Assembly (NCBI RefSeq): GCF_024721315.2
Contig: NZ_JANFAK020000069.1
Coordinates: 1 to 42,183 of the forward strand
Source: Streptomyces sp. Isolate_45
GTDB taxonomy: Bacteria; Actinomycetota; Actinomycetes; Streptomycetales; Streptomycetaceae
Length of the DNA stretch: 42,183 bases
Direction: 5' to 3'
Below the pieces are notes generated by a model. The model searched no databases and was not told the DNA's origin. It saw nothing but the letters and a program-made list of their open reading frames with translations. Both the position numbers and the translations under genes were made by a program. Of this stretch, positions 7,285-14,718 are shown one piece after another (position 1 is the stretch's first letter; each line of letters opens with the position of its first letter).

Positions 7285-8892
7285 ATGGCCAATCCGCCGA
7301 CCGGATGGTGCCGAAGACCCGGTGTGAGGATCAACCGCAGCACCTTCGCCCGCACCGCCCCGGCGGCGCTGAGCGGCCTGCTCTCCGGCTACGCGGCCCT
7401 GGCGGTCGCCGAGCTGGTCTCGGCCGCCGTGCGCCCCGAGGCCGGTCCGGTGACGGCGGTGGGCGGCGCGGCCATCGACCGGACCCCGGCAGCGGTCAAG
7501 GACTGGGCGATCCGCCAGTTCGGGGCCGCGGACAAGCTGGTCCTGCAACTCGGGATCCTGGTCACCCTCGGCCTCCTCGCGATGGCGCTCGGCCTGCTGG
7601 CCCTGCGCCATCGGCGCACCGGCGCCGCCGGGGTGCTGCTGTTCGGCCTGGTCGCAGGCGCGGCGGCCCTGAACCGCCCCGATTCCGCCGGTCCGGCCGA
7701 TGCCCTGCCCTCCCTGGTGGGGGCCCTGGTCGGCGCCGGACTGCTGTACTTCCTGGTCGGGCGGCTGCCCGCCGTACGGGAGGAGACCGCCGGGGCGGAC
7801 GGCTGGAGCCGCCGCGGCTTCCTCGTCGCCGCGGGGGCCGCCGCGCTGGCCTCGACGGCGGCGGGCGCCCTCGGGCGCGGGCTGAACTCCTCCCGGGGCC
7901 GGGGCGCCGAGGCGTCCCGTGCCGCGGTCCGGCTGCCCGCCCCCGCCTCACCGGCCGCGCCGCTGCCCCGCGGGGTAGCGCTGCGCGTCCCGGGCATCAC
8001 CCCCTTCACCACCCCCAACGCGGATTTCTACCGGGTCGACACCGCGCTGGTGGTTCCGAAGGTCGACGCCGACACGTGGCGCCTGCGCGTCCACGGAAAG
8101 GGCGTGCCACGCCCGCGCACCTACACCTACGCCGACCTGCTGGCCCGTGACCTGATCGAACGCGACATCACCCTGACCTGCGTGTCCAACGAGGTCGGCG
8201 GTCCGTACGCGGGCAGCGCCCGCTGGCTCGGCGTCCCGCTCGCCGACCTGCTGCGCGAATGCGGGGTCCGGCCGCCCTCCGACAACGGTCCCGCCGACCA
8301 ACTCGTCGCCCGCTCGGTCGACGGCATGACCCTGGGCTCGCCCGTCGAGGACGTCATGGACGGCCGGGACGCGATGCTCGCGGTCGGCATGAACGGCGAA
8401 CCGCTGCCCTTCACCCACGGGTTCCCCGTGCGGATGCTCGTCCCGGGACTGTACGGGTACGTCTCCGCCTGCAAGTGGATCGAGGACCTCGAACTCACCA
8501 CCTTCGACGCCTACGACCCCTACTGGGTCAAGCGGAAGTGGGCCCGCAAGGCGCCCATCAAGACGCAGGCCCGCATCGACACCCCCAAACCCTTCGCCCG
8601 GCCCGCATCCGGGACCGTCACCATCGCCGGCGTCGCATGGGCCCAGCACCGCGGCATCCGGCACGTCGAGGTCCGGATCGACGACGGCCCCTGGCAGTAC
8701 GCCGACCTCGCCGCGCAGGCCGGCACCGATACCTGGCGCCAGTGGTCCCACCCCTGGAAGGCCACGCCCGGCGGCCACACGCTCACCGTCCGCGCCACCG
8801 ACGGCACGGGCGCGGTCCAGACCGAGGAACGCGCGCGGACCATCCCCGACGGCGCCAGCGGATGGCACTCGGTCGTCGTCAGTGTCGCCTGA
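7285..8892 (+). CDS. membrane-anchored sulfite-oxidase-family molybdopterin oxidoreductase
   Basis: Predicted molybdenum-cofactor enzyme of 535 residues. Four hydrophobic helices lie in the first ~165 residues, followed by SRRGFLVAAGAAALAS (175-190), a twin-arginine-like internal segment that would start a fifth helix. The catalytic domain (about 215-415) has the sulfite-oxidase signature with Cys299 in LTCVSNEVGG as the likely molybdenum ligand. It also has GLYGYVSACKWI, and a C-terminal Ig-like dimerisation domain (about 440-535). The domain should lie outside the membrane. ATG 7285 follows GGGTGG at short spacing; GTG 7324 is an alternative start. The fasciclin lipoprotein gene is 117 bases downstream. 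MsrP, of the same family, reduces methionine sulfoxide with electrons from the haem-b protein MsrQ, so coupling to the haem-b protein at 1965 is a reasonable hypothesis. The substrate is unknown. Confidence 0.85.
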   Translation: MANPPTGWCRRPGVRINRSTFARTAPAALSGLLSGYAALAVAELVSAAVRPEAGPVTAVGGAAIDRTPAAVKDWAIRQFGAADKLVLQLGILVTLGLLAMALGLLALRHRRTGAAGVLLFGLVAGAAALNRPDSAGPADALPSLVGALVGAGLLYFLVGRLPAVREETAGADGWSRRGFLVAAGAAALASTAAGALGRGLNSSRGRGAEASRAAVRLPAPASPAAPLPRGVALRVPGITPFTTPNADFYRVDTALVVPKVDADTWRLRVHGKGVPRPRTYTYADLLARDLIERDITLTCVSNEVGGPYAGSARWLGVPLADLLRECGVRPPSDNGPADQLVARSVDGMTLGSPVEDVMDGRDAMLAVGMNGEPLPFTHGFPVRMLVPGLYGYVSACKWIEDLELTTFDAYDPYWVKRKWARKAPIKTQARIDTPKPFARPASGTVTIAGVAWAQHRGIRHVEVRIDDGPWQYADLAAQAGTDTWRQWSHPWKATPGGHTLTVRATDGTGAVQTEERARTIPDGASGWHSVVVSVA

Positions 8893-9009
8893 GTCCGGCC
8901 ACCGCCCCTGACCACCCGTCCCCGTCCGCCCCTCCCGATTCCTTCCCTCCCCGTCCTTTCCCTTCCAGACCGTTCCTTTCCGATCGTGAAAGTCCATAGG
9001 AGAACCGTG

Positions 9010-9648
9010 ATGAACACCCGTCAGTTCCGTCGTACCGCCGTTGCCGTCACCGCGGCCGCAGTCCTTCCCTTCGCCCTCGCCGCCTGCTCGGAGTCCGGCA
9101 AGGACTCCGCCGCCGGTCCGGCCGCGGACACCACCGCCTCCCAGGCGGCCACTCCGGAGGCCTCCGCCGCCGCGGACGGCCCCTTCGGCCCGGCCTGTGC
9201 CGGCGTGCCGAAGGACGGCGCGGGCAGCTTCGACGGCATGGCCAAGGACCCCGTCGCCACCGCCGCCTCGAACAACCCGGCCCTGTCCACGCTGGTCGCG
9301 GCCGTCAAGCAGGCCGGACTCGTCGACACCCTGAACAACGCGAAGGACATCACCGTCTTCGCGCCCACCAACGACGCGTTCGCCAAGATCCCGAAGGCCG
9401 ACCTCGACAAGGTCCTCGCCGACAAGGCCACCCTCACCAAGATCCTCACCTACCACGTCGTGGGCCAGAAGCTGGCTCCCCGCCAGCTGGAGAACGGCTC
9501 CTTCGACACCCTGGAGACCGGCAAGATCACCACGGCGGGCTCCGGTGAGTCCTACAAGGTCAACGGCAGCTCCGCGGTCGTCTGCGGCAACGTGCCCACG
9601 GCCAACGCGACCGTCTACATCGTCGACACCGTCCTGATGCCGAAGTAG
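9010..9648 (+). CDS. fasciclin (FAS1) domain lipoprotein
   Basis: Exported lipoprotein of 212 residues. ATG 9010 follows AGGAGA at good spacing. The signal peptide ends in LAAC, giving lipid-anchored Cys26, then a Ser/Ala-rich linker. One FAS1 domain fills residues ~75-212. It shows the H1 element (ITVFAPTNDAF), the YHVV element (LTYHVVGQKL) and the H2-like end (ANATVYIVDTVLMP). FAS1 domains mediate adhesion or ligand binding at the surface; no enzyme activity is expected. It follows the molybdoprotein gene and precedes a strong terminator, so the two probably form one unit. Pairing of FAS1 lipoproteins with membrane sulfite-oxidase-type proteins is an arrangement I associate with streptomycetes, but that is from memory. 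Confidence 0.9.
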   Translation: MNTRQFRRTAVAVTAAAVLPFALAACSESGKDSAAGPAADTTASQAATPEASAAADGPFGPACAGVPKDGAGSFDGMAKDPVATAASNNPALSTLVAAVKQAGLVDTLNNAKDITVFAPTNDAFAKIPKADLDKVLADKATLTKILTYHVVGQKLAPRQLENGSFDTLETGKITTAGSGESYKVNGSSAVVCGNVPTANATVYIVDTVLMPK

Positions 9649-9688
9649 CGCGGGCGGTACGCGAGCGCCCACCGCGGCGCGCCCGTAC

Positions 9689-9728
9689 GGACGCTGCGTG
9701 GCCCCGGGGAACGGGCCGCGCAGCGTCC
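9689..9728 (+). terminator. strong bidirectional-type hairpin
   Basis: GGACGCTGCGTGGCCC (9689-9704) pairs with GGGCCGCGCAGCGTCC (9713-9728): a 16-bp stem with one G-T wobble and an 8-base loop. It lies between the convergent fasciclin and DUF1232 genes and can serve both. Confidence 0.85.
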
Positions 9729-9771
9729 TGCGTACGGTTCCGAGGCGTCGGGCGATCGCGGCCCCGAGCCG

Positions 9772-10062
9772 TCAGGCGATCCGGTCGGTGGGCCTTCCGG
9801 CGGCCTGGGCCGCCGCGTGGAGGGAACGCAGGGCGAGCAGGAGCACGCCCACGTCGTCGAGGTAGACCGGGTCGGGGATCAGGTCGACCGGGGAGATGGT
9901 GTAGACGACCGCGACCCAGAACAGGGCCTTGTCGCGCAGCGGGATCCCGGCGTCCAACAGCAGCTTCCGGGCCGCGAACACCCGTACCAGCAGTACCGCG
10001 GCCGCGATCGCCAGGGCGACGGCGAGTACCGCCGCGATGACCAGCCAGACTTTTCCGTCCAT
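9772..10062 (-). CDS. DUF1232 (YkvA-like) small membrane protein
   Basis: Protein of 96 residues with one strong N-terminal membrane helix (about 5-29). The conserved DUF1232 core follows: VVYTISPVDLIPDPV near 52-66, then LDDVGVLLLALR. The family is common in bacteria and its biochemical role is not established. The gene begins 17 bases after the MarR-type gene on the same strand and is probably expressed with it from the shared divergent promoter. The ATG start is the only reasonable one and matches the usual short length of the family. Confidence 0.85.
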   Translation of the reverse strand: MDGKVWLVIAAVLAVALAIAAAVLLVRVFAARKLLLDAGIPLRDKALFWVAVVYTISPVDLIPDPVYLDDVGVLLLALRSLHAAAQAAGRPTDRIA

Positions 10063-10079
10063 GGGATCCCCTTACCCGC

Positions 10080-10544
10080 TCAGGCGCCTTGTTCCCGCAA
10101 CCGGCGGCCGACTTCCCCCAGTCCGGCCGAGAGCGCGTCGAGCTGCTCGGGGGTCAGGACGTCGACGAGGATCTCCCGGACCGTGGTCACGTGCCCGGGG
10201 GCCGCCTCCTCCAGCCGGGCCAGCCCCGTGTCGGTGAGGACGGCGAAGACCCCGCGGACGTCGGAGGGGCAGCTGCGGCGCCGGACCAGCCCGGCCTTCT
10301 CCATCTGGGTCACCTGGTAGGTGAGCCCGCTCTTGGAGTTGATCAGTCCGTTCGCGAGTTCGGTCATGCGCAGCTCGCGGCCGGGCGCGGCGGCGAGGCG
10401 GACGAGGATCTCGTACTGCGGGTGCGACAACCCGGAGTCGTCCTTGAGCTGCTGGTCGAGGCGCCGGTTCACCAGGGCCGATGCCGCCAGGAAGCCGTTC
10501 CAGGCCCGCATCTCGCGCTCGTCCAGCCATCTCGTCCCGTCCAT
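10080..10544 (-). CDS. MarR-family transcription regulator
   Basis: Winged-helix regulator of 154 residues. The recognition region is visible as MTELANGLINSKSGLTYQV (about 60-78) and the wing as VRRRSCPSDVRGVFAVLTD (about 87-105), the classical MarR core. It has a single cysteine, Cys92, in the wing. It is divergent from a DoxX gene, and the 110-base gap holds a long, nearly perfect inverted repeat (10556-10625) that is the likely operator. Autoregulation together with control of DoxX and of the downstream DUF1232 gene is the natural reading. In Bacillus, DoxX-family CatD is controlled by the quinone sensor YodB, so an electrophile or redox signal is possible here. That is an analogy only, since one wing cysteine is not proof of sensing. 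Confidence 0.9.
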   Translation of the reverse strand: MDGTRWLDEREMRAWNGFLAASALVNRRLDQQLKDDSGLSHPQYEILVRLAAAPGRELRMTELANGLINSKSGLTYQVTQMEKAGLVRRRSCPSDVRGVFAVLTDTGLARLEEAAPGHVTTVREILVDVLTPEQLDALSAGLGEVGRRLREQGA

Positions 10545-10555
10545 GGTTCAAGCCT

Positions 10556-10625
10556 ACACGGGTTGTTCCAATTTGAATCAGTAGCTAGGGTCGGGGCAGC
10601 CGGTTCGAATTTGAACAACCCGTGT
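10556..10625. promoter_or_regulatory. double MarR operator in divergent promoter
   Basis: Two 23-base arms in inverted orientation (10556-10578 and 10603-10625) match at 20 positions. The outer 13 bases, ACACGGGTTGTTC and GAACAACCCGTGT, are perfect. Each arm contains its own smaller pseudo-palindrome: GTTCGAATTTGAAC on the right (12 of 14 symmetric) and GTTCCAATTTGAAT on the left (10 of 14). The layout fits two regulator dimers flanking the overlapping marR and doxX promoters. Confidence 0.8.
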
Positions 10626-10654
10626 CGGGCCGGCCCGACCGGAAGGAACCCCCC

Positions 10655-11230
10655 ATGACCAGCGCCTCCGCCACCTCGACGAAGGCCCCGGCCACCGCAC
10701 CGGCCGCTCACCCGACCGCCGCCCTCCCCGCGGCCGTCACCGCACCCCAGGACGCCGGACTGCTGCTCCTGCGCCTCGTCCTCGGCCTGACCATCGCGGC
10801 CCACGGCACCCAGAAGCTCTTCGGCTGGTTCGGCGGCGGCGGACTCAGCGGCACCGGCGGGTTCTTCACCTCCGTCGGCTACCCGGCGGGCGACGCAATG
10901 GCCGTCCTTGCCGGCCTCACCGAGACCCTGGGCGGCCTCGGTCTCGCCGCGGGCCTGCTCACCCCGCTGGCCGGAGCGGCCGTCACCGGCACGATGATCA
11001 ACGCCATCGCCGTCCACGGCACCGGCTCCTTCTTCGCGCCCAAGGGGATGGAGTACGAGCTGATCCTGGCCGTGGCCGCCGCCGCCCTCACCCTCACCGG
11101 TCCCGGCCGCCTCGCCGTCGACCGCGTCCTGCCCGTGGCCGCGCTGCGCTCCCACGGCCTGAAGCAGGGCGCGTTCGCCCTCGCCCTGGGCGTCGTCCTC
11201 GCGGCGGTGACACTCCTCGTGCGCAACTGA
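10655..11230 (+). CDS. DoxX-family membrane protein
   Basis: Integral membrane protein of 191 residues. ATG 10655 follows GGAAGGA. After an Ala/Thr/Pro-rich N-terminus come four hydrophobic helices (about 36-60, 78-105, 108-130, 165-188). The DoxX signature LLLLRLVLGLTIAAHGTQKL is at about 37-56, and GWFGGGGLSGTGGFF follows it. DoxX proteins act in redox- or quinone-related processes (thiosulfate:quinone oxidoreductase subunit, CatD), but most members have no assigned reaction. The MarR-type gene is divergent and shares the operator region, so expression is almost certainly under its control. The GH15 gene 46 bases downstream is unrelated in function. Confidence 0.88.
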   Translation: MTSASATSTKAPATAPAAHPTAALPAAVTAPQDAGLLLLRLVLGLTIAAHGTQKLFGWFGGGGLSGTGGFFTSVGYPAGDAMAVLAGLTETLGGLGLAAGLLTPLAGAAVTGTMINAIAVHGTGSFFAPKGMEYELILAVAAAALTLTGPGRLAVDRVLPVAALRSHGLKQGAFALALGVVLAAVTLLVRN

Positions 11231-11276
11231 TCGGTCGGGCTGATTGGCCCCGGGAAATTGGGGGAACAGCGGATGA

Positions 11277-13079
11277 ATGACGCACCCCACACAGGCGATC
11301 GAAGACTACGCACTCATCGGCGACCTCATGACCAGCGGACTGGTCGGTCGCGACGGGTCCATCGACTGGCTGTGCCTGCCCCGCTTCGACTCCGCCGCGT
11401 GCTTCGCCGCCCTCCTCGGTGACCAGGAGAACGGCCACTGGCGCATCGCCCCGACCGGCGCCGCCGACGGAGAACCGTGCACGCGCCGCGCCTACGTCGA
11501 CAGTTCCCTCATCCTGGAGTCCTACTGGGAGACGTCCGACGGCACGGTCAAGGTCATCGACTTCATGCCGCAGCGCGACACCGCACCCGACGTGATGCGG
11601 ATCGTCGAGGGCGTAACCGGCCGGGTCACCCTCCACAGCACGCTGCGCCTGCGGTTCGACTACGGCCACGTCGTCCCCTGGGTCCGGCGCAGCGAGGGTG
11701 ACCGGGTCGCCGTCGCCGGTCCCGACTCGGCCTGGTTCCGCAGCGAGCCGCCCGTCCGCACGTGGGGCGAGGAGAACAGCACCTGCTCGGAGTTCACCGT
11801 CGACGCGGGGGAGAAGGTCGCCTTCGTGCTGACCTGGCACCCCTCGCACGAGCCGCGCCCGGAGCCCGTGGACCCGTACGCGGCGCTGGAACAGAGCCTC
11901 GCCGACTGGCGGGCGTGGTCCTCGCAGTGCCACTACGAGGGCCCCTACAAGGAGGCCGTCACCCGCTCCTTGATCACCCTCAAGGGCCTGACGTACGCGC
12001 CGACGGGCGGCATCGTCGCCGCCGCCACGACCTCCCTGCCGGAAGAGCTCGGCGGGGTCCGCAACTGGGACTACCGCTACTGCTGGCTCCGCGACTCCAC
12101 GCTCACCCTCGGCGCCCTCCTCGCCACCGGGTTCCTCGACGAGGCCCGCGCCTGGCGGGCCTGGCTGCTGCGGGCCGCGGCGGGCGACCCGGCCGACCTC
12201 CAGATCATGTACGGGATCGCCGGCGAGCGACGGATCCCCGAGACCGACCTGCCGTGGCTGCGCGGGTACGCCTCCTCCGCGCCCGTGCGCGTCGGCAACG
12301 CCGCGGTGGACCAGCTCCAACTCGACGTGTACGGCGAGGTCATCGACTCCCTCCACCTCGCCCGGTCCTCCGGACTCCCCGCCGAGCGGCACGCCTGGCG
12401 GATCCAGCTCGCCCTCCTCGACTTCCTGGAGAAGAACTGGCGCCGCCCAGACGAGGGCCTCTGGGAGGTGCGCGGCCCCCGCCGCCATTTCGTGCACTCC
12501 AAGGTCATGGCCTGGGTCGCCGCCGACCGGGCGGTCCGCACCATCGAACGCGACCCCGGGATCCCGGGCGACGTGGAGCGTTGGCGGGCCATAAGGGACG
12601 AGGTCCACGCCGACGTGTGCGAGCACGGCTACGACGCCGAGCGGGGCACCTTCACCCAGTACTACGGCTCGCGCGAGCTCGACGCTGCGACCCTGCTCAT
12701 CCCCCGGGTCGGCTTCCTGCCGCCCGACGACCCGCGCGTGATCGGCACCGTCGACGCGGTCCGGGCGGAGCTGGGCGGCAACGGCCTGGTCCGCCGCTAC
12801 ACCACCGAGGGCCCGTCCGTCGACGGGCTGCCCGGTGACGAAGGGGCCTTCCTGGCCTGCTCGTTCTGGTTGGTCGACGCCCTGCACATGACGGGCCGCG
12901 GCAAGGAGGCCCGCGAACTGTTCGAACGACTCCTGGAAGTACGCAACGACGTCGGCCTGCTGGCCGAGGAGTACGACCCCGTCGCCGGACGCCAACTCGG
13001 CAACTTCCCGCAGGCGTTCAGCCACGTCGGCCTCGTCAACAGCGCCCTGACCCTGGCCGGGAGGGACGTGGCGCAGTGA
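11277..13079 (+). CDS. glycoside hydrolase family 15 protein (glucoamylase/trehalase-like)
   Basis: Cytoplasmic glycosidase of 600 residues with no signal peptide. The N-terminal trehalase-like beta domain starts IEDYALIGDLMTSGLVGRDG and runs to ~215. The alpha/alpha-barrel catalytic domain follows, with the GH15 motif GVRNWDYRYCWLRDS (about 260-275) and the C-terminal catalytic-base region LLAEEYDP...LGNFPQAFSHVGL (about 560-590). Members hydrolyse alpha-glucosidic bonds; in mycobacteria and relatives a protein of this layout is a trehalase, so trehalose is a good candidate substrate. Length is typical. It follows DoxX by 46 bases but has no obvious functional link to it. The ATG at 11277 puts the family-typical sequence at the very N-terminus. 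Confidence 0.9.
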   Translation: MTHPTQAIEDYALIGDLMTSGLVGRDGSIDWLCLPRFDSAACFAALLGDQENGHWRIAPTGAADGEPCTRRAYVDSSLILESYWETSDGTVKVIDFMPQRDTAPDVMRIVEGVTGRVTLHSTLRLRFDYGHVVPWVRRSEGDRVAVAGPDSAWFRSEPPVRTWGEENSTCSEFTVDAGEKVAFVLTWHPSHEPRPEPVDPYAALEQSLADWRAWSSQCHYEGPYKEAVTRSLITLKGLTYAPTGGIVAAATTSLPEELGGVRNWDYRYCWLRDSTLTLGALLATGFLDEARAWRAWLLRAAAGDPADLQIMYGIAGERRIPETDLPWLRGYASSAPVRVGNAAVDQLQLDVYGEVIDSLHLARSSGLPAERHAWRIQLALLDFLEKNWRRPDEGLWEVRGPRRHFVHSKVMAWVAADRAVRTIERDPGIPGDVERWRAIRDEVHADVCEHGYDAERGTFTQYYGSRELDAATLLIPRVGFLPPDDPRVIGTVDAVRAELGGNGLVRRYTTEGPSVDGLPGDEGAFLACSFWLVDALHMTGRGKEARELFERLLEVRNDVGLLAEEYDPVAGRQLGNFPQAFSHVGLVNSALTLAGRDVAQ

Positions 13080-13213
13080 CCCGGCAGCGCTGACTCCGGA
13101 CGCGGCCGCCCCGGGGCGGACCGGCGAACCAGGGCGTCCGACCCGGCCGTCCGCCCCCCGGGCCCCGCTCCGCCCGGCGTCAAGAGCCCCGAACGGGGGA
13201 GGCGCCCCTGATA

Positions 13214-13239
13214 CCGGGGGCCCATGCGGCGGGCCCCGG
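13214..13239 (+). terminator. GC-rich hairpin downstream of GH15 gene
   Basis: GGGGCCC (13217-13223) and GGGCCCC (13231-13237) pair around a 7-base loop, with extra CCG/CGG pairing outside a one-base bulge. It lies 134 bases after the GH15 stop and is a plausible terminator. Confidence 0.4.
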
Positions 13240-13343
13240 GATCGTTCCCCCGGACGATGGGCGGCCCCCGGCGACTCGGAAGAATCGAGGCACAAGGTCG
13301 AACGGCGGCCCCGCGAAGGGCCGCCCGTACTCGGGGAGATCCT

Positions 13344-14708
13344 GTGCTTTCACACCACGGCCGGCGCGGCCGGTTACGCGCCACCACCGCCGCCACCGGC
13401 ATCGCCCTGGCCCTCCTGGCCGGAACGGCCGGAACGGCGGCGGCGGTTCCCGCCGCGGGGACCGACGACCCCGCGGCCGTGTCCCGACACAACGGCCTCG
13501 ACCGGCGGGCGCTGGCCCAGCGGCTCGACGCGGTCCACGCGGCCGGCATGTACGGCGCGTACGCGTCGGTGCGCGACGGCCGGGCCCGGTGGACCGGCGC
13601 CACCGGCCTCGCGGACGTCGACACGGGCCGCCGCACGGCCCCCGACATGCGCCACAGGGTCGGCAGCGTCACCAAGTCCTTCACCGCCGTCGCCGTCCTC
13701 CAGCAGAGCGCCGCCGGGCGCATCCGGCTCGACTCCCCCGTCGGCGACCACGTGCCCGAACTCGTGCCCGGCGAACGCGGCCGGAAGATCACCGTGCGGA
13801 TGCTGCTCAACCACACCAGTGGCATCGCGGACTACATCGCGGAGGCCTTCCCGTCGGTGAAGCAGGGGTCACCGAGCAGCCTGGAGGAGTTCCGCCACCG
13901 CACCATCTCCCCGGCCACCCTGGCCGGGTACGGGGTCAACCTCCCGCAGCTGTTCGAACCGGGAACGTCATGGTCGTACTCGAACACCAACTACATCCTG
14001 CTCGGCGAGGTGCTCCGCAAGGTCACCGGACAGGACCCGGAACGCGTCATCACCCGCGACGTCATCCGCCGCGCCGGGCTGCGCGACACCTGGTTCCCCG
14101 GGACCGACCCGCGGATCAGGGGCCCGCACTCACGGATGTACGAGGGATTCGGCGGCGTCCTCACCCCGCCGCGCGACTTCGGCGAGTACAACATGACCAT
14201 GGCGGGCACGGCCGGCGCGCTCATCTCGACCACCCAGGACCTCAACACCTTCTACCGGACCCTGCTCCAGGGCGGTCTGCTGCCGGCCGCGCAACTGCGG
14301 GAGATGCGCACGACCGTCCCCTACCACGACGAGAACGGCACCGTCCTGCTGCGCTACGGACTCGGCATCTACAGCCTGGACACCCCCTGCGGCCCCGTCT
14401 GGGGACACGACGGCGGCGTCTTCGGCGCCACCACCACGGCGATGTCCACCGCCGACGGCGAACGGCAGTACGCGGCGGGCTTCAACCTGACGGGCTACCA
14501 GCGCACCGATCCCGACGGCAATCCCGTACCGCACCCCGTGGACGCGGCCCAGGCCGCCCTGTTCGACCAGGCCCTGTGCGGCGGCACCGCGCCCACGGCG
14601 CGCACCGACGCCCCCCGGGTCCTCCCGCGCCTGCCCGACGCCCTGACCGCCCCGACCGCCACGGACGCCGCGACCCGGCCGGCGGCTTCCGGTCAGCGCG
14701 CGGAGTAG
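13344..14708 (+). CDS. secreted serine hydrolase (class C beta-lactamase / DD-peptidase fold)
   Basis: Exported penicillin-binding-protein-like hydrolase of 454 residues. GTG 13344 follows GGGGAGA and gives a normal signal peptide (arginines, then TGIALALLAGTAGTAAA). Catalytic motifs are Ser108-Val-Thr-Lys111 (SxxK), Tyr212-Ser-Asn214 (YxN) and His355-Asp-Gly (the HxG-type third motif). This is the layout of D-alanyl-D-alanine carboxypeptidase/esterase family proteins such as Streptomyces R61. The substrate may be cell-wall peptides or small esters; sequence alone does not decide. The C-terminal ~60 residues are Pro/Thr/Ala-rich. The gene converges on the SpoIIE-type gene with only ten bases between stops. 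Confidence 0.9.
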   Translation: MLSHHGRRGRLRATTAATGIALALLAGTAGTAAAVPAAGTDDPAAVSRHNGLDRRALAQRLDAVHAAGMYGAYASVRDGRARWTGATGLADVDTGRRTAPDMRHRVGSVTKSFTAVAVLQQSAAGRIRLDSPVGDHVPELVPGERGRKITVRMLLNHTSGIADYIAEAFPSVKQGSPSSLEEFRHRTISPATLAGYGVNLPQLFEPGTSWSYSNTNYILLGEVLRKVTGQDPERVITRDVIRRAGLRDTWFPGTDPRIRGPHSRMYEGFGGVLTPPRDFGEYNMTMAGTAGALISTTQDLNTFYRTLLQGGLLPAAQLREMRTTVPYHDENGTVLLRYGLGIYSLDTPCGPVWGHDGGVFGATTTAMSTADGERQYAAGFNLTGYQRTDPDGNPVPHPVDAAQAALFDQALCGGTAPTARTDAPRVLPRLPDALTAPTATDAATRPAASGQRAE

Positions 14709-14718
14709 GCGCCCCGGC

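Noticed and set aside
9010..9648. Earlier GTG start at 8986 for the fasciclin gene
   Set aside because: It would place the AGGAGA ribosome site inside the gene and spoil the signal peptide.
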